Below are positions 10,459 through 22,527 of a stretch of 64,000 nt of DNA, one piece after another. Both the position numbers and the translations under genes were made by a program. Below the pieces are notes generated by a model. It did not search any database. It was not told where the DNA came from and worked only from the letters and a program-made list of their open reading frames with translations. Position 1 is the first letter of the stretch. Every line of letters starts with the position of its first letter. Location: positions 138,693,545 to 138,757,544 of the forward strand of contig NC_030680.2 in NCBI RefSeq assembly GCF_000004195.4, read 5' to 3'. The stretch comes from Xenopus tropicalis. Its lineage: Eukaryota > Chordata > Amphibia > Anura > Pipidae.

Positions 10459-11607
10459 GGCACAACAAATGCCCTCTCAGCCCTACCCTTTAATCAGCTC
10501 CGATACATAGTTTGCAAGAAGAGAAGCAATGCATTTATTTGAGAAGCCAAAATGTGCCGACTCTGTGTAAAGTGCCTGCTCAGATTCAGCTAATGAGCGT
10601 ATTAGTAGCGCAGCCGGTTGGGAAGAAGATTCAGCAGCGTCTATTCTACTGGAAGCGCGGAACGTGCCAATGTGCCTTACGCTGCTCGGGGAGGCTTTGA
10701 TTCCTTGTGCCAGAGACAGGCCGCTCCACTTGCATCACTTGTGCCTCGTACGCAGGGTGTAGGGGACGCACGAGAAGAATAATGAGAACAGCGTGCAGTA
10801 AAAAGCCCAGTAACACTCCATATACCCCAGGGAAATCTGTTCTATTGGGATTTATGTCTCATGTATTACCTTTTAAAGGGATATTGGGATACATTACTGT
10901 AATATCTTTCTCAGATGTGACGGCGCTTTGGTTCATGTGAATAACTAAACTTATTTAACTTACTTAAACCTAGTTAGCTTGCTAATGTGTAAAGCCCTGC
11001 TTTATATAAACACATCATTTTCATAAAAATATACTTGTTTTTGTAGAATGTGCCATTTGGTAATTTTAAACTAGAAAATTCCCTTTTTAAGTACTAAGTG
11101 CCGCCCCTGGGATCATAGGATTCACAGTGCACACAAACAAGCCAAGGCACACATACATGCTAGGCCCCATCAGCCAATGAATGGGCAGAGTTCTGCCTTT
11201 TGCTCCCACACTACTTCCTGTTACAGTTAGAGCTGCATCACTTCCTGTCAGCTGATCTCTGAGGGAGCACACAGCCCATCACTAAATGGCGGCTCAAGGG
11301 AAAGGATGTAAAAGGGCAATATTTACTGATATATATATTCCAGTTTGGGGAGATTCTTTAATAGGCCACTTAACATAATATAAACTGTCTGTTGGTTACG
11401 TATTCATTCTGGGGGTATAGTTCTTTTTTAAATGAGTTAAATGAATTTACATGACTTTAGAAACACAGTTTCTTCAGTTTATCAGTTATGAAGCATTTAA
11501 CACACATCTGTATTTATCCTAGTTGTAATCTCCAAACCCCACAACGGCTGAAACTGACAGCTTCATTTGGGGTATTAAAAGGTCAGTAGGAAATCTTAGT
11601 TTATGTA
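10459..11607. other. Unique intronic sequence
   Basis: The stretch 10500-10830 looks non-repetitive and could be a conserved noncoding element, but that is only a guess from its texture. I see no splice-flanked frame. Confidence 0.35.
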
Positions 11608-11923
11608 CAGAACCCCTCAGTGACTGCTAATATCCTTATCATTTACAGTAGGGGGTACATTATCCCTTATAATACATGAGTGATACTCAGAGTTCCCTGT
11701 ATAACTCAGCCTGCAGCCTTGTGCCTTTATATGGGCACAGAACCCCTCAGTGACTGCTAATATCCTTATCATTTACAGTAGGGGGTACAATATCCCTTAT
11801 AATACATGAGTGATACTCAGAGTTCCCTGTATAACTCAGCCTGCAGCCTTGTGCCTTTATATGGGCACAGAACCCCTCAGTGACTGCTAATATCCTTATC
11901 ATTTACAGTAGGGGGTACATTAT
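11608..11923. repeat. 130-bp satellite, about 2.4 copies (locus 1)
   Basis: CAGAACCCCTCAGTGACTGC begins at 11608, 11738 and 11868, exactly 130 bp apart. Copies are nearly identical (one A/T difference in GGGGGTACATTAT). The same unit is present at 55959-56600. Confidence 0.95.
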
Positions 11924-12374
11924 TTCATGTGTCTGATCAGTGATGCAACTGATTTGTATATAGAATTTTGCATGAGTCCCATGAGTTTGTTTCACTGGGC
12001 CACAGGCTACAGATAAACGACTTGTCCAAGAGACGCAAAAGCGCTGCTAATGAGCGAATCCCGCTGCTCCCAGCATGGAACCAACTCAAAATGTGTAGTA
12101 AAAAGAAGATATAAAAAGCAAATCCTGCAAAAAGTGCGAAGCGCCTCCGAGCCAGAAAGTACAAACTCCCTGCCGCAAGGGGAGCATTTTCCATATCAGC
12201 AGAATCAGAATACTTCAAAGAATGAGAAAAAAAAGATAAATATATATTAGAGAAAGTTCTTATTCCCAGGCCCCAAGCTTTTTGCTTTGACAAAACATGG
12301 AGTATTTAAGATTATTTCAAACTGTACTGGGTGGGTATAGAAAGCAATGGCAGCTTTCTGTACAGAGAGGTACT

Positions 12375-12820
12375 TTAAGGGAGAAGGAAAGGCTAATAAA
12401 GAGTTAATCCCAAGCTGCAGGCATACCTTCAGTTCTCTCAATAGTGCCCTTAAGTCTCCCCATATTTCTCCTGTTCAGATGATCAGAAGCCTCATAGGAA
12501 AGAAAACGCTGAGCTCTGTAAAGAAAGTTCCCATAATGCCTCACTCCTGCACCGAGACCCAGACCCCTGTACATGCTCACTTATTAAGACTATAAGGAAG
12601 CTTCCTGCTGATTGGCTCAGATCCACATTCCTAAGGGGAGGGAGTGAGTTCTTAGCATTCTTAAGGGAGGGGGGAGCAGGAGAGAGGAGAGAGCTGCGTG
12701 TCTTTGGCACAGGAAAACAAAGAGACAACAAATCCTGTTTCTTTTGACAGAGGACTCAGTCCAGCGTTTCTGTGAGTTTCTGATAAAGCTTACTTAGTTT
12801 TTACCTTTCTTTCTGCTTTA
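12375..12820 (+). mobile_element. T2-type MITE, copy 2 (eroded ends)
   Basis: It is colinear with 6121-6575 throughout (AATAAAGAGTTAATCCCAAG; CTTCCTGCTGATTGGCTCAG; TTGACAGAGGACTC). The left end is now TTAAGGGAGAAGGAAAGG and the right end CTTTCTTTCTGCTTTA, so the terminal TTAA sites are partly lost and this copy is older or more mutated. Confidence 0.7.
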
Positions 12821-13719
12821 TGGTCATCTGACCCACTCCTTGGAACCGACACAGGCCCAGCCAGTCAGACTAGGGCTGCTAGCACGGCACTGTCCTGTCC
12901 CTGAAAGGCTCTTTCTGGCTAGAGGTTTCATGGCAGCCACTAGGACGTGGCATATTTTCAGGTCCTTTACCACCAGTCCCCAAGGGAATGAGTTTCTCTT
13001 GTTAAAACATCACCACTGGCCTTTTCCTTCTCTGCTCGCTCCAATGACTCTGACAGATTTTTAGCAGGAAACTGATGTCGTATTTCTGAATGTCCCCTGA
13101 GAGGGGGCTGCGCGGTTCACTGCCCGTGTGCGGCTTCTTTATCTCCATCTGTCTGCTCTTAAAGGGATACAGAGAGTTTTTTCCTTGTTAAATCATTGGT
13201 TTGTCAGCACCAGGACCGAATATCCTGGGGATTACACTTTTGGGGGTTATGTAATAAAAAGTTGCTATGAGTTACTGCACCGGGGCAAAATTAGTGCCTT
13301 TTATTACATATGGGGGTTTGTTTCTCAATTGGGTTTAGCAACATGAACTTCTACAGCCAACTCAACAAGGAGCACTGGGAGTTGTAGTGACCAGTGTCAG
13401 ACTGGCCCACCAGGCTACCAGGAAACCTCCCAGTGGGCCCACGTGTCTGTGGCTCTTTTGCTTCCAGCAATTCAGCCTATTTTATGGTCATGCCCTATTT
13501 CTCGATTAAAAACAAATAGGCAAAATAGAAGAAGGGATGCAGTCTAGCATATAAGGAAGGAGACTCACTGTATAAGGTGGCTGAGTCAGGTGATGAGCGT
13601 AGGAGGATTTCCAACAAGGCTATGGGAGGCTAAGCCTCCCCAAACCAGCTTGGCACATTAGAAAAACAAAATACTCAGACGAGGAAAAATAGTTGTTTGG
13701 GTAGTGGGCCTTTGGTCTA
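12821..13719. other. Unclassified; short MITE remnants
   Basis: A short inverted structure at 13242-13316 (TTATGTAATAAAA against TTTTATTACATA) is a probable MITE remnant. At 13395-13440 CAGACTGGCCCACCAGG resembles the GGTCGGACTGG family. The rest is not recognised. Confidence 0.35.
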
Positions 13720-14033
13720 AGGCAGAAGCCCCAGCCTTTAATACACGTGAGCCACATTCCAATTGTAACAGTGTTTGTGAGCAACACGAGCATAAAAAAA
13801 GTTCTGCGGGTACCAAATAAGGGCTGTGATTGGTTATTTGGTAGCCCAATGATGACTGGCAGCCTACAGGAGGCTCTGTTTGGCATTACACTGGGTTTTT
13901 ATGCAACCAACACTTGCCCCCAAGACAAGAATTCAAAAATGAGCACCTGCTTTGAGGCCACTGGGACCAACACCCAAGGGGTTGGCGATACAACATGTTG
14001 CCCCCGAGCCACTGGTTGGGGATCACCAGTCTA
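13720..14033. mobile_element. hAT-like dispersed MITE (GAGCCACTGGTTGGGGATCA end)
   Basis: The right end is CGAGCCACTGGTTGGGGATC followed by ACCAG. The interior has GGGCTGTGATTGGTTATTTG, GCAGCCTACAGGAGGCTC and GCACCTGCTTTGAGGCCACT, a combination I recall as a common Xenopus repeat whose ends resemble hAT MITEs. A related shorter piece lies at about 20187-20270. Confidence 0.5.
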
Positions 14034-14541
14034 AGGTTTTCTGGTGGTCTCCCTGGCATCACAGTCCAGCACTGGTAGTGACACTTGCTTTCCCCTGTCT
14101 CCGCTAGAGACATCAGGCACCACCTCACATCCAGGACCCATTATTACAAGCAGAAGCTCAATAGTGTAGGATTTACATGGCTAAACACTGAAAAATATTA
14201 AGCAGTGACGAAAATAGCCTTGCAGTAGGGATATGCCAACCAGGAGATTTCCTGGCATCCTAGCCGGCCAGTCTGACCCTTGATTGACTGAACGTTTTGA
14301 AAAATTAAACAGTGCCATCCTGGGAATGATATGCCAATTTAGTATATGTCAGTATACCATGACTGTGTTCCTGTGTCTCACATGAGCTGCCTAAGATTGG
14401 TACAATTGTCCTACTCCAAGATGGGCAGGCAGAGCCTTGGATCCCAAGGTAAATACTACTTAGTTGGTTGCCCTGCCGGCCACTTGCACATAACACCCAC
14501 CGCCTATCGGTCCACATACCTAACCCACCGCTGCTGGCTCT
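14034..14541. other. Unclassified intronic sequence
   Basis: This contains a fragment of the ACTGG-type MITE at about 14235-14285 (CAGGAGATTTCCTGGCATCC...GCCAGTCTGACCCT) and nothing else I can name. Confidence 0.3.
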
Positions 14542-14697
14542 AGGCTGGGACTGACAATTTGTGGGTTCTGGCAAATGACAAAGGGGCTGCTGTAAGATGC
14601 CATTGATAGTCACTATTTATTGGATCTGTGTGGAACTGTTTGGACCTCTCTGTGCCTGATATGCCAACACCTATTTTGAATTCCAGTCCAGACATGG
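14542..14697 (+). mobile_element. Dispersed MITE, copy 3 of the 4909 family
   Basis: AGGCTGGGACTGACAATTTG starts it and CCAGTCCAGACATGG ends it, an imperfect inverted pair. The interior GTGGGTTCTGGCAAATGACA and GGGGCTGCTGTAAGATGCCA matches the copies at 4909 and 10221. Confidence 0.65.
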
Positions 14698-15455
14698 CTG
14701 TTAGAAATTAGTCTGGCACTCCTGCAACGCTCCACTTGCTCCTCACTGCCCTTCTTCTCTCCATTCCCTCGCTCATGCCTCCTACCAACTGTGCCCAGGG
14801 CACATGCCTTACCCGCTGACACCTAGTTTGGGGACCGTGAGCAACTGAATCTCGTGTGTCTGACCCCTGCGGGTATTAAACATGACCTTTTGGCAAGTGG
14901 TTAAAGTTGAAATTCATTTGGTTTAATATCATTTTCATTTTGCCTCCTGGAAACCCAATGCCATTGGCCTAAAACTGGCCCAACATAATACAAGCATATT
15001 TCGATATTGTTTAATATAAAATTACTGTCTTCTGTTCTATGCAAGCTAAAGTCTCCTTCACCCTTTACTCCTCTGGCCGCTCTGCGAGTACCCTGCTAAG
15101 GGCAGAGTATCAGTATTTACTGGTGTGTCTCTACCTTGGGGAAATCCCTATATATAATCTCAGTACAGAAGTGAACACGTCAGCCTGACAGCGACTGGAT
15201 GGAAATGATGAGACATGGACCATCTCTGAAATACATGGAATAAATAACATGAATACACTGAGTGTGCTTGGGGGCAGAAGGATCAGGGTTTTCTGCTTGT
15301 ATTATAACAGGCAGTGTATGTATTTTACACACTGAGTAATTGTAATGGTAAAGATTGCCTTCATTCTAGAAATGTGACAGACCCTTTAGTGCTTGTATAG
15401 GGAAATATAATCAAATAGTTAATGTCTCCTTCCTTTCTGTCTTGTAAATCAGAAC
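14698..15455. other. Unclassified intronic sequence
   Basis: There is no repeat or gene that I can support in this stretch. Confidence 0.35.
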
Positions 15456-16414
15456 CTCTGTCCTGCTTTATGGCTAAGCTGAGCATACATGGCAAGGTCC
15501 AAATGTCTGTCCTGCTTTATGGCTAAGCTGAGCATACATGGCAAGGTCCAAATGTCTGTCCTGCTTTATGGCTAAGCTGAGCATACATGGCAAGGTCCAA
15601 ATGTCTGTCCTGCTTTATGGCTAAGCTGAGCATACATGGCAAGGTCCAAATGTCTGTCCTGCTTTATGGCTAAGCTGAGCATACATGGCAAGATCCAATT
15701 GTCTGTCCTGCTTTATGGCTAAGCTGAGCATACATGGCAAGATCCAATTGCCTGTCCTGCTTTATGGCTAAGTTGAGCATACATGGCAAGGTCCAATTGT
15801 CTGTCCTGCTTTATGGCTAAGTTGAGCATACATGGCAAGGTCCACGGTCCAATTGTCTGTCCTGCTTTATGGCTAAGTTGAGCATACATGGCAAGGTCCA
15901 CGGTCCAATTGCCTGTCCTGCTTTATGGCTAAGTTGAGCATACATGGCAAGGTCCAATTGTCTGTCCTGCTTTATGGCTAAGTTGAGCATACATGGCAAG
16001 GTCCAATTGTCTGTCCTGCTTTATGGCTAAGTTGAGCATACATGGCAAGGTCCACGGTCCAATTGTCTGTCCTGCTTTATGGCTAAGTTGAGCATACATG
16101 GCAAGGTCCAAATGTCTGTCCTGCTTTATGGCTAAGCTGAGCATACATGGCAAGGTCCAATTGTCTGTCCTGCTTTATGGCTAAGCTGAGCATACATGGC
16201 AAGGTCCAATTGTCTGTCCTGCTTTATGGCTAAGCTGAGCATACATGGCAAGGTCCAAATGTCTGTCCTGCTTTATGGCTAAGCTGAGCATACATGGCAA
16301 GATCCAATTGTCTGTCCTGCTTTATGGCTAAGCTGAGCATACATGGCAAGATCCAATTGTCTGTCCTGCTTTATGGCTAAGCTGAGCATACATGGCAAGG
16401 TCCAATTGTCTGTT
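15456..16414. repeat. 49-bp satellite, about 19 copies, two sequence variants
   Basis: The unit is CTGTCCTGCTTTATGGCTAA then GCTGAGCATACATGGCAAGG and TCCAAATGT; GTCTGT recurs at 15505 and 15554 (49 bp). Copies at both edges read AAGCTGAGC, while a central block (about 15765-16095) reads AAGTTGAGC. Three central units carry a short internal duplication (GGTCCACGGTCCAATTG) and are longer. The small frames called here are repeat artefacts. Confidence 0.96.
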
Positions 16415-16462
16415 GAGTGTTTCCCCTGGAGGGTCTTACCTCCCCCACTGGGGGGATTGTAG

Positions 16463-16786
16463 GTAGAGTTGCCACCTGGCAGGTATTTAACCAGCATATC
16501 TGGTAAATCACCAGCTAGGGTATTACAAATTTACCATCAATGTAGTTGCCAGTAAATTTGTAATACTCTATTATTACATTATAATCACAGATCCACCTCT
16601 GCCCCGCCTATTCCCACACCCAGTCCATCCATTTGCCTGCCCATATATGAGCCCCATTTGCCTTTTCTCTGCCCAGTCCAAACATTTCCCAGCCCCTTAC
16701 ATCATAGCTCCTCCCCTAAATTATGTCACGGCCTACCCCCCGACCTGAAGGCCAGTATTATGATTAGAAATAGGTGCCAACCCTAA
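16463..16786. mobile_element. MITE with AGGGTTGCCA-type ends
   Basis: The left end GTAGAGTTGCCACCTGGCAG mirrors the right end GGTGCCAACCCTAATT. The interior TATTACAAATTTACC is shared with copies at 44670-45119 and near 46670, which all carry GGGTTGCCA ends and ATTGGCC/TTTCTCTGCCC pieces. The superfamily is not assigned. Confidence 0.55.
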
Positions 16787-16889
16787 TTATAGAATGCCAG
16801 TTAGGGTGATATTTAGGCAGAATGGCTATTAGCTTGCCTTTATATACGTGAAATACGGACTCTACAACATTGGCACACTGTTACTTGCA

Positions 16890-16960
16890 CACCATAAGAT
16901 TGTACAGCGCTGCGTACCCTTGTGGCGCTTTATAAATAAAGTTAAACATACATACATACA
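16890..16960 (+). mobile_element. LINE-like 3' tail (L2/CR1 type)
   Basis: TGTACAGCGCTGCGTACCCT then GGCGCTTTATAAATAAAG and a short (CATA)n is the 3' end of a dispersed frog retroelement. Reverse copies with the same tail lie at 17577-17770 and 39876-40035. The clade is inferred from the tail alone. Confidence 0.5.
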
Positions 16961-17576
16961 CCAACGCCATAGATTCTACGCTTAGTACTATTCAAAGAGT
17001 TAAAGTCCAGAATCAGTGGGAGCATTCCGGGCAGCCTATGATTATATCAAATCAAAGAGCCTATTACCGGTGCACTTTCAGAACCCTCTACACCTGACTA
17101 GACCTTGTAATTTCCATTAGAAAACTCCGGCTAAGAATGACATTAATTAGTAGAGCAGAAGGATGGGGGGGGGGAAGCAGATGCTGGAGATGGGGAGGGT
17201 TAGCCAAGCGGCAAGTGGAGAAATTCTGCACGCAATTGTCCCCAAGTACGTAGGGTGGCACCGAGATACGGGACTCAGGTGCAAGAATATTACTGTGCCC
17301 CAAGTCCAAAGCAATAAACTGCCATTTCTTAGAGGAAATCTTGTGTTATGATTTTATATTGGACACTGTGGGCTCATTCTTCCGCTTCTCATGTTTCCCT
17401 TTTGTGCAATGAGAACATAATCAGCCCCTGTGTTGTGTGTTTGTAGCACTTTTGGGCACTTCAGCAGCTCTTTCATTAAATTGCACTTTCATTAACCCCT
17501 GAGTGCTCCGACTGCCCCCCTGATACTCACCATAGACATTGCACCAACTGCAAAAACAACGGATAGCAATACTGTC
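16961..17576. other. Unique intronic sequence
   Basis: There is a poly-G run at 17165-17174. I see no element or gene. Confidence 0.35.
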
Positions 17577-17770
17577 CTTTATCTATGTATGTATATCTTT
17601 ATTTATAGAGAGCTATTTATATACGCAGCGCTGTACAGCAGAACAACAAATGAATACAACAGGGGGTTAATACAATAAATACAAAGTATGATAATAAATA
17701 CAAGGTACGGTTGCAATAAGTTAAGAATCAAAGAGACAAGAGGATGGAGGTCCCTTATGGATTCTATGGC
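17577..17770 (-). mobile_element. LINE-like 3' fragment (L2/CR1 type)
   Basis: On the minus strand it ends CTGTACAGCGCTGCGTATAT followed by AAATAGCTCTCTATAAATAAAG and (TACA)n. The body is AT-rich (TTGTATTTATTATCATACTT). It is homologous to the tail at 16890-16960 and to the copy at 39876-40035. Confidence 0.5.
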
Positions 17771-17884
17771 ATCTTCTTACAAAGATTGGGGATTTTGTTA
17801 GGATAAACAATATTCCAATACAGTATTATTTTTAACAGACTGTCTTTAATATACTGCTTAGTAGTACTGAGAAGTCTAGTCACA

Positions 17885-18070
17885 GCAACCAGCGGAAGAG
17901 AAAAAATGCAGTCACGTCAAAAAAGTTGCAGTTGCGTCAAAAAAGTTGTGGTCGCGTAAAAAAGTCGCACATAAAAAAAGTCACACAGTAGCGCATTTGG
18001 CAAATTTTTGCTGTTCGTACATTTTTCAGCAGTTTTGCAAACATTTTTTTGCGAAATGGGACATATTCGT
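17885..18070. mobile_element. Fragment of the GTCGCGT/AAAAAAGTCGCA-rich MITE family
   Basis: Phrases such as GTTGCGTCAAAAAAGTTG, AAAAAAGTCACACAGTAGCG and GCGAAATGGGACATATTCG match the interior of the TAGTGATGAGC-ended elements at 36905 and 41463. The inverted ends are not intact here, so this is a broken copy. Confidence 0.5.
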
Positions 18071-18075
18071 TGAGT

Positions 18076-19498
18076 GCTATCCAGAATGCTCAGGACTTGG
18101 GGTGTTCTGAATAAGGGATCATTCCATAATTTGGATCTCTAAAGTCTACTAAAAAAATAATTCAAACATTAAATAAACCCAATAGGGCTGTTCTGCCCCC
18201 AATAAGGGGTAATTATATCTTAGTTGGGATCAAGTACAGGTACTGTTTTATTATTACAGAGAAAAGGGAATCATTTAACCATTAAATAAACCCAATAGGG
18301 CTGTTCTGCCCCCAATAAGGGGTAATTATATCTTAGTTGGGATCAAGTACAGGTACTGTTTTATTATTACAGAGAAAAGGGAATCATTTAACCATGAAAT
18401 AAACCCAATAGGGCTGTTCTGCCCCCAATAAGGGTAATTATATCTTAGTTGGGATCAAGTACAGGTACTGTTTTATTATTACAGAGAAAAGGGAATCATT
18501 TAACCATTAAATAAACCCAATAGGGCTGTTCTGCCCCCAATAAGGGGTAATTATATCTTAGTTGGGATCAAGTACAGGTACTGTTTTATTATTACAGAGA
18601 AAAGGGAATCATTTAACCATTAAATAAACCCAATAGGACTGTTCTGCCCCCAATAAGGGGTAATTATATCTTAGTTGGGATCAAGTACAGGTACTGTTTT
18701 ATTATTATAGAGAAAAGGGAATCATTTAACCATTAAATAAACCCAATAGGGCTGTTCTGCCCCCAATAAGGGGTAATTATATCTTAGTTGGGATCAAGTA
18801 CAGGTACTGTTTTATTATTATAGAGAAAAGGGAATCATTTAACCATTAAATAAACCCAATAGGACTGTTCTGCCCCCAATAAGGGGTAATTATATCTTAG
18901 TTGGGATCAAGTACAGGTACTGTTTTATTATTACAGAGAAAAGGGAATCATTTAACCATTAAATAAACCCAATAGGGCTGTTCTGCCCCAATAAGGGGTA
19001 ATTATATCTTAGTTGGGATCAAGTACAGGTACTGTTTTATTATTACAGAGAAAAGGGAATCATTTAACCATTAAATAAACCCAATAGGGCTGTTCTGCCC
19101 CAATAAGGGGTAATTATATCTTAGTTGGGATCAAGTACAGGTACTGTTTTATTATTACAGAGAAAAGGGAATCATTTAACCATTAAATAAACCCAATAGG
19201 GCTGTTCTGCCCCCAATAAGGGGTAATTATATCTTAGTTGGGATCAAGTACAGGTACTGTTTTATTATTACAGAGAAAAGGGAATCATTTAACCATTAAA
19301 TAAACCCAATAGGGCTGTTCTGCCCCAATAAGGGGTAATTATATCTTAGTTGGGATCAAGTACAGGTACTGTTTTATTATTACAGAGAAAAAGGGAATTA
19401 TTTTTAAAAATTAGAATTATTTGATTATAATGGAGTTTATGGGAGATGGCCTTCCCGTACTTCAGAACTTTCTGGATAACAGATTTCCGGATAACAGA
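18076..19498 (+). mobile_element. MITE with ATCCAGAATGCTC / TTTCTGGATAACAG ends, enclosing the 113-bp array
   Basis: The outer parts (TATCCAGAATGCTCAGGACT on the left, GATAACAGATTTCCGGATAA on the right) match the ends of the elements at 60596-61530 and 54800-54868. In fuller copies these finish in ACAGGTATGGGATC. The 113-bp array lies entirely inside, so the tandem unit is an amplified internal segment of the MITE. Confidence 0.6.
18160..19405 (+). repeat. 113-bp satellite, about 11 copies (locus 1)
   Basis: The unit is TAAATAAACCCAATAGGGCT, then GTTCTGCCCCCAATAAGGGG, TAATTATATCTTAGTTGGGA, TCAAGTACAGGTACTGTTTT and ATTATTACAGAGAAAAGGGA before ATCATTTAACCAT. Starts at 18283 and 18396 are 113 bp apart. 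Copies with one C fewer are 112 bp. Identity is very high, with single-base variants (GGGCTG/GGACTG, TTACAG/TTATAG). Confidence 0.96.
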
Positions 19499-19929
19499 GC
19501 CCCCCGCCCCTACGTGTTCCCTGCTCCACTGCTTTGGACGGTATCGGAGGATTTTGGGTGAGGATTATATGCAGTTCAAAGGAGCGGGTCAGTTTTGGGT
19601 GCAAATTACCTGCTACTGGAGGAGATCAGGGGGAAGGGACTTAAATAAGGGAGACTCACAACTAACACAGGGTTGTGCAAAGACTTCCTTGTTAATAGAA
19701 ACAGATCAATATGGCTTTTAGCCTGAAAGATATTTACGAGAAAAGATTTAAACACAAAAAGCTTAACATCAAAAGCAAAATGTTATATGTGCCCAGGGGG
19801 TCCATTTGGGCCCCAGTCCCTGGATCTGTTTGTGCATTTGTGACCCTTGAAGATACAACACTTTTAGCTCTGGAAGTGCAATGTAATAGGTTAAACAATC
19901 TATTTATCGACGTTTATTTAGTTTATTTA
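19499..19929. other. Unclassified intronic sequence
   Basis: Short open frames occur at 19446-19721 and 19711-19944, but neither has recognisable protein motifs or splice flanks. I treat them as chance. Confidence 0.35.
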
Positions 19930-20150
19930 CTTGTAGCACTGTAGTCTTAGGTTCAATTCCAGCCAGGGTGCTATATACAAGAAGTCTCTATATTTCCATC
20001 CACCCTCCATAAACATACAGGCAGCTTAGCTGGCTCCTAATAAAACTGACACTAATATATGCAAAATGGGGATTAGACTGTAAGCTCCACTGGGACAGGG
20101 GATAAAAGTGCTGCAGAATAGGTAGGTACTATATGAATAATAACAAATAT
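19930..20150 (+). mobile_element. SINE/LINE-tail retroposon with tRNA-like B box
   Basis: AGGTTCAATTCCAGCCAGGG is close to a pol III B box (GGTTCRANNCC). It is followed by CATCCACCCTCCATAAACAT, ATTAGACTGTAAGCTCCACT and a GCTGCAGAATAGG..ACTATATGAATAATAA tail, the layout of a common frog/fish retroposon with an L2-type 3' end. It is degraded and not a tRNA gene. Confidence 0.5.
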
Positions 20151-21239
20151 CTTTCCTAGGTTCTAACATTTCAGAGTACCGACTAGAACAGGGATCTACA
20201 ACCAGTGGCTCTCCAGCAGCCACAAAACTACAAGTCCCAGAATCCCTAGCTACTGCTGAAAGCATGATCCAGTAATCATTAATGTGGCACAGGTTGGGCA
20301 CCATCCCCTATATTTTCTGCAGCTTCTCTCAAACTCCCAGCATCTTCAGCCGTCAATCCATAAAATCATCAGTGGCTACACTGTGCTTTAAATAACCAAG
20401 GAGTCCACCAAACCCATCTCAGCAGTGATATAATGCACCTCTTAATGTATTAATGATATTTGAATTTACAGAGGGTTTCCCTGATCATTTATAAAGGGGA
20501 GAAGCTCATGGGCTGACAGATCAGAGGCCATTCTGGCTTCAGAAATGGTGAGCCAAATGGGCTAGTAAAAGCCAAGATCTGGTTGTTAGCAATTGCCCAG
20601 TCTTGCTGGGTCCTTCCTTCATCTTTCTGCCCCTTCCCACTCCAGCATTTCCAGAAAGGCTTATGTGAAGCAGATTAACTTGGTGTAGTTTCTCATTGAT
20701 CACAAAGGCATATTCCCATCAATGAAACTTTACACAGTGACCCGATACTACTATGGGATAAGCCATTCCTCTTCGCCAGCGATTCTGCCTCTGATATAAA
20801 GTGCTCTGAAGCAGTTGAAAGAACTGAGCTATTTAATGGCGTGTGGACCAAACAGAGCCTTGCGGTCACGGAAACGCTGCAGGAAATTATAGTTGTTAGG
20901 CACTCTTCTCTATTGCTCATTGTACAATTTGAAAACCTGCGTGAGTCCCATCTTACATTTCTTACTCGACATGGCGCCAAACAGCCAGAGTCCACTCTCC
21001 AATTGCTTTCATTCCGCTGCCTCATTATTATGTTTCCTACTCACCCATCTTCCAACTCTAATAGCACAGGGGACCCTCTCTGCCTATAGTATATGATCCA
21101 TAGTACTTGCTGGTGTCTCTATACTGTACCCAGGGTACAGCGGGGAATACTGTGAGGAAGAGTATGCTGGCTTTCTGACTGCTATAGAATACCCTTTGAT
21201 CAGAACCAACCAGGTTGGGCAAAACTCATGCAAAGTGTC
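20151..21239. other. Mostly unique; hAT-like remnant at about 20187-20270
   Basis: CAGGGATCTACAACCAGTGG then CTCTCCAGCAGCCACAAAAC is a truncated hAT-like MITE. The remainder (20300-21239) is not repetitive by eye and shows no coding evidence. Confidence 0.35.
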
Positions 21240-22010
21240 GCATCTTGTCCTACTGTTGACATCTTGGCTTATCTTTCCTCCAGTTACCATCTTGCCTTAT
21301 TGTCACTCTTTTGCTAGGCTTTCACTATCTTGCTTTACTCGGTAGAGTCTACCATCACTATATCACCTTCCTACCACCATCTTGCCCTACTGGTTTGCTT
21401 TACTTTTGCATCTTACTCAGTAGAATTTACTGTCAACATTTTCCCTACTGTTGATATTGTACCTTATTGTTCTTGTTTTGCCCTCCTTGGCTTGCTTGGT
21501 AAGTTCTACTTGTCCTCCTACAATCGTCTTGTTATTTTGTTTCCATCTTGTTCTCTCACCATCTTGCCTTACTGTTGCCATCTTTCCCTACCTGGTAGGA
21601 TCTACTGTCACTGTATTGCCCTCCAGTATTGCCATACTGTCATCATCTTGCTCTGCTTGGTAGAACCTATTGTGACCATCTGCCTATGATTAAGTAGCAT
21701 ACGGGCACGAAACGCATAAGGCTAAGAAGCGTGGGGTTTGTACATTTTAGATGATGGATTAATAAATGTCATTTTTTATTTTACCCTCGGAGAGTTTTAT
21801 ATACTTTTTGAGAGTTTGTTGTGGTTGCCCTTTGATGGGGCCTTGTTTGCACTCCTTGGTTTTTATTTTGATGGGTTAATATCCCTCAGGAAACCTTTTC
21901 TGGATTATTGCATCTTACTTTACTTTGTTCTTGCTTTACTGTCACAATTTTGCCCTCCTATAACTGACTTGCTCTATGTTTGCCATCTTACCCTATATTT
22001 TATCTTTCCA
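21240..22010. repeat. Degenerate pyrimidine-rich tandem repeat
   Basis: Variants of CATCTTGCCTTACTGTTGCC and TACTTGGTAGAATCTACTGT recur irregularly from about 21240 to 21680 and again at 21900-22010, broken at 21690-21890 by other sequence that includes GGGCACGAAACGC. The composition explains the leucine/serine-rich frames. It looks like an old, decayed satellite. Confidence 0.55.
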
Positions 22011-22376
22011 TAGAGCTTTTGTTGTTAGCATTTGCCCAAATTGTGCCATATAGGAGCTTCAGAATAATTTTGCTACCGACCTGATGGGGGAAGACAACAA
22101 GTGGTATCAAGTCAATTGAAAATGAGAGATTACAACTGGAACCAACTATTTTGCCAACCAAAACAGAAGAGAACAGTTTATGAACAATAAAGGGTTTAGA
22201 AAAAAGGGTTCAAACCGGAACAAACGAGAAAACACACGGAGATGAAAAACATAGGTAAAGAGAAAGAAGTCGAGGAAAAGAAATTGATGGGGGGGTGGAG
22301 AGACGAGAGTTTTAAAAAAGCGAGATAGGGCCTCCATTTGTCCTGGTTTTCTGGGGATCAGTCTTTGACTTTGTAT

Positions 22377-22527
22377 TAGGGTGACCTGATTACCTGAAAA
22401 TTCAGGGACACTTCTAGAAAATCCATCTAGAAGGGACTTCACTGATTGCAATTTCAGTTAATTGCAATCAGTGCAGCCCTGCACCATGTATTTATTACAT
22501 TTTCAAGTGGTCGGGTCACCCTATTGT
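22377..22527. mobile_element. Small MITE with TAGGGTGACC ends
   Basis: TTAGGGTGACCTGATTACCT on the left mirrors GGTCGGGTCACCCTA on the right. The centre has a palindrome, TGATTGCAATTTCAGTTAAT followed by TGCAATCA. The target duplication is unclear, so the class is not assigned. Confidence 0.55.

Noticed and set aside
19945..19975. tRNA gene suggested by a B-box-like string
   Set aside because: No cloverleaf can be formed around it; the flanks match a retroposon.
21690..21745. Third hammerhead-like site (GGGCACGAAACGC)
   Set aside because: GAAAC is present, but box 1, the base pairing with A15.1 and a convincing stem II are missing.
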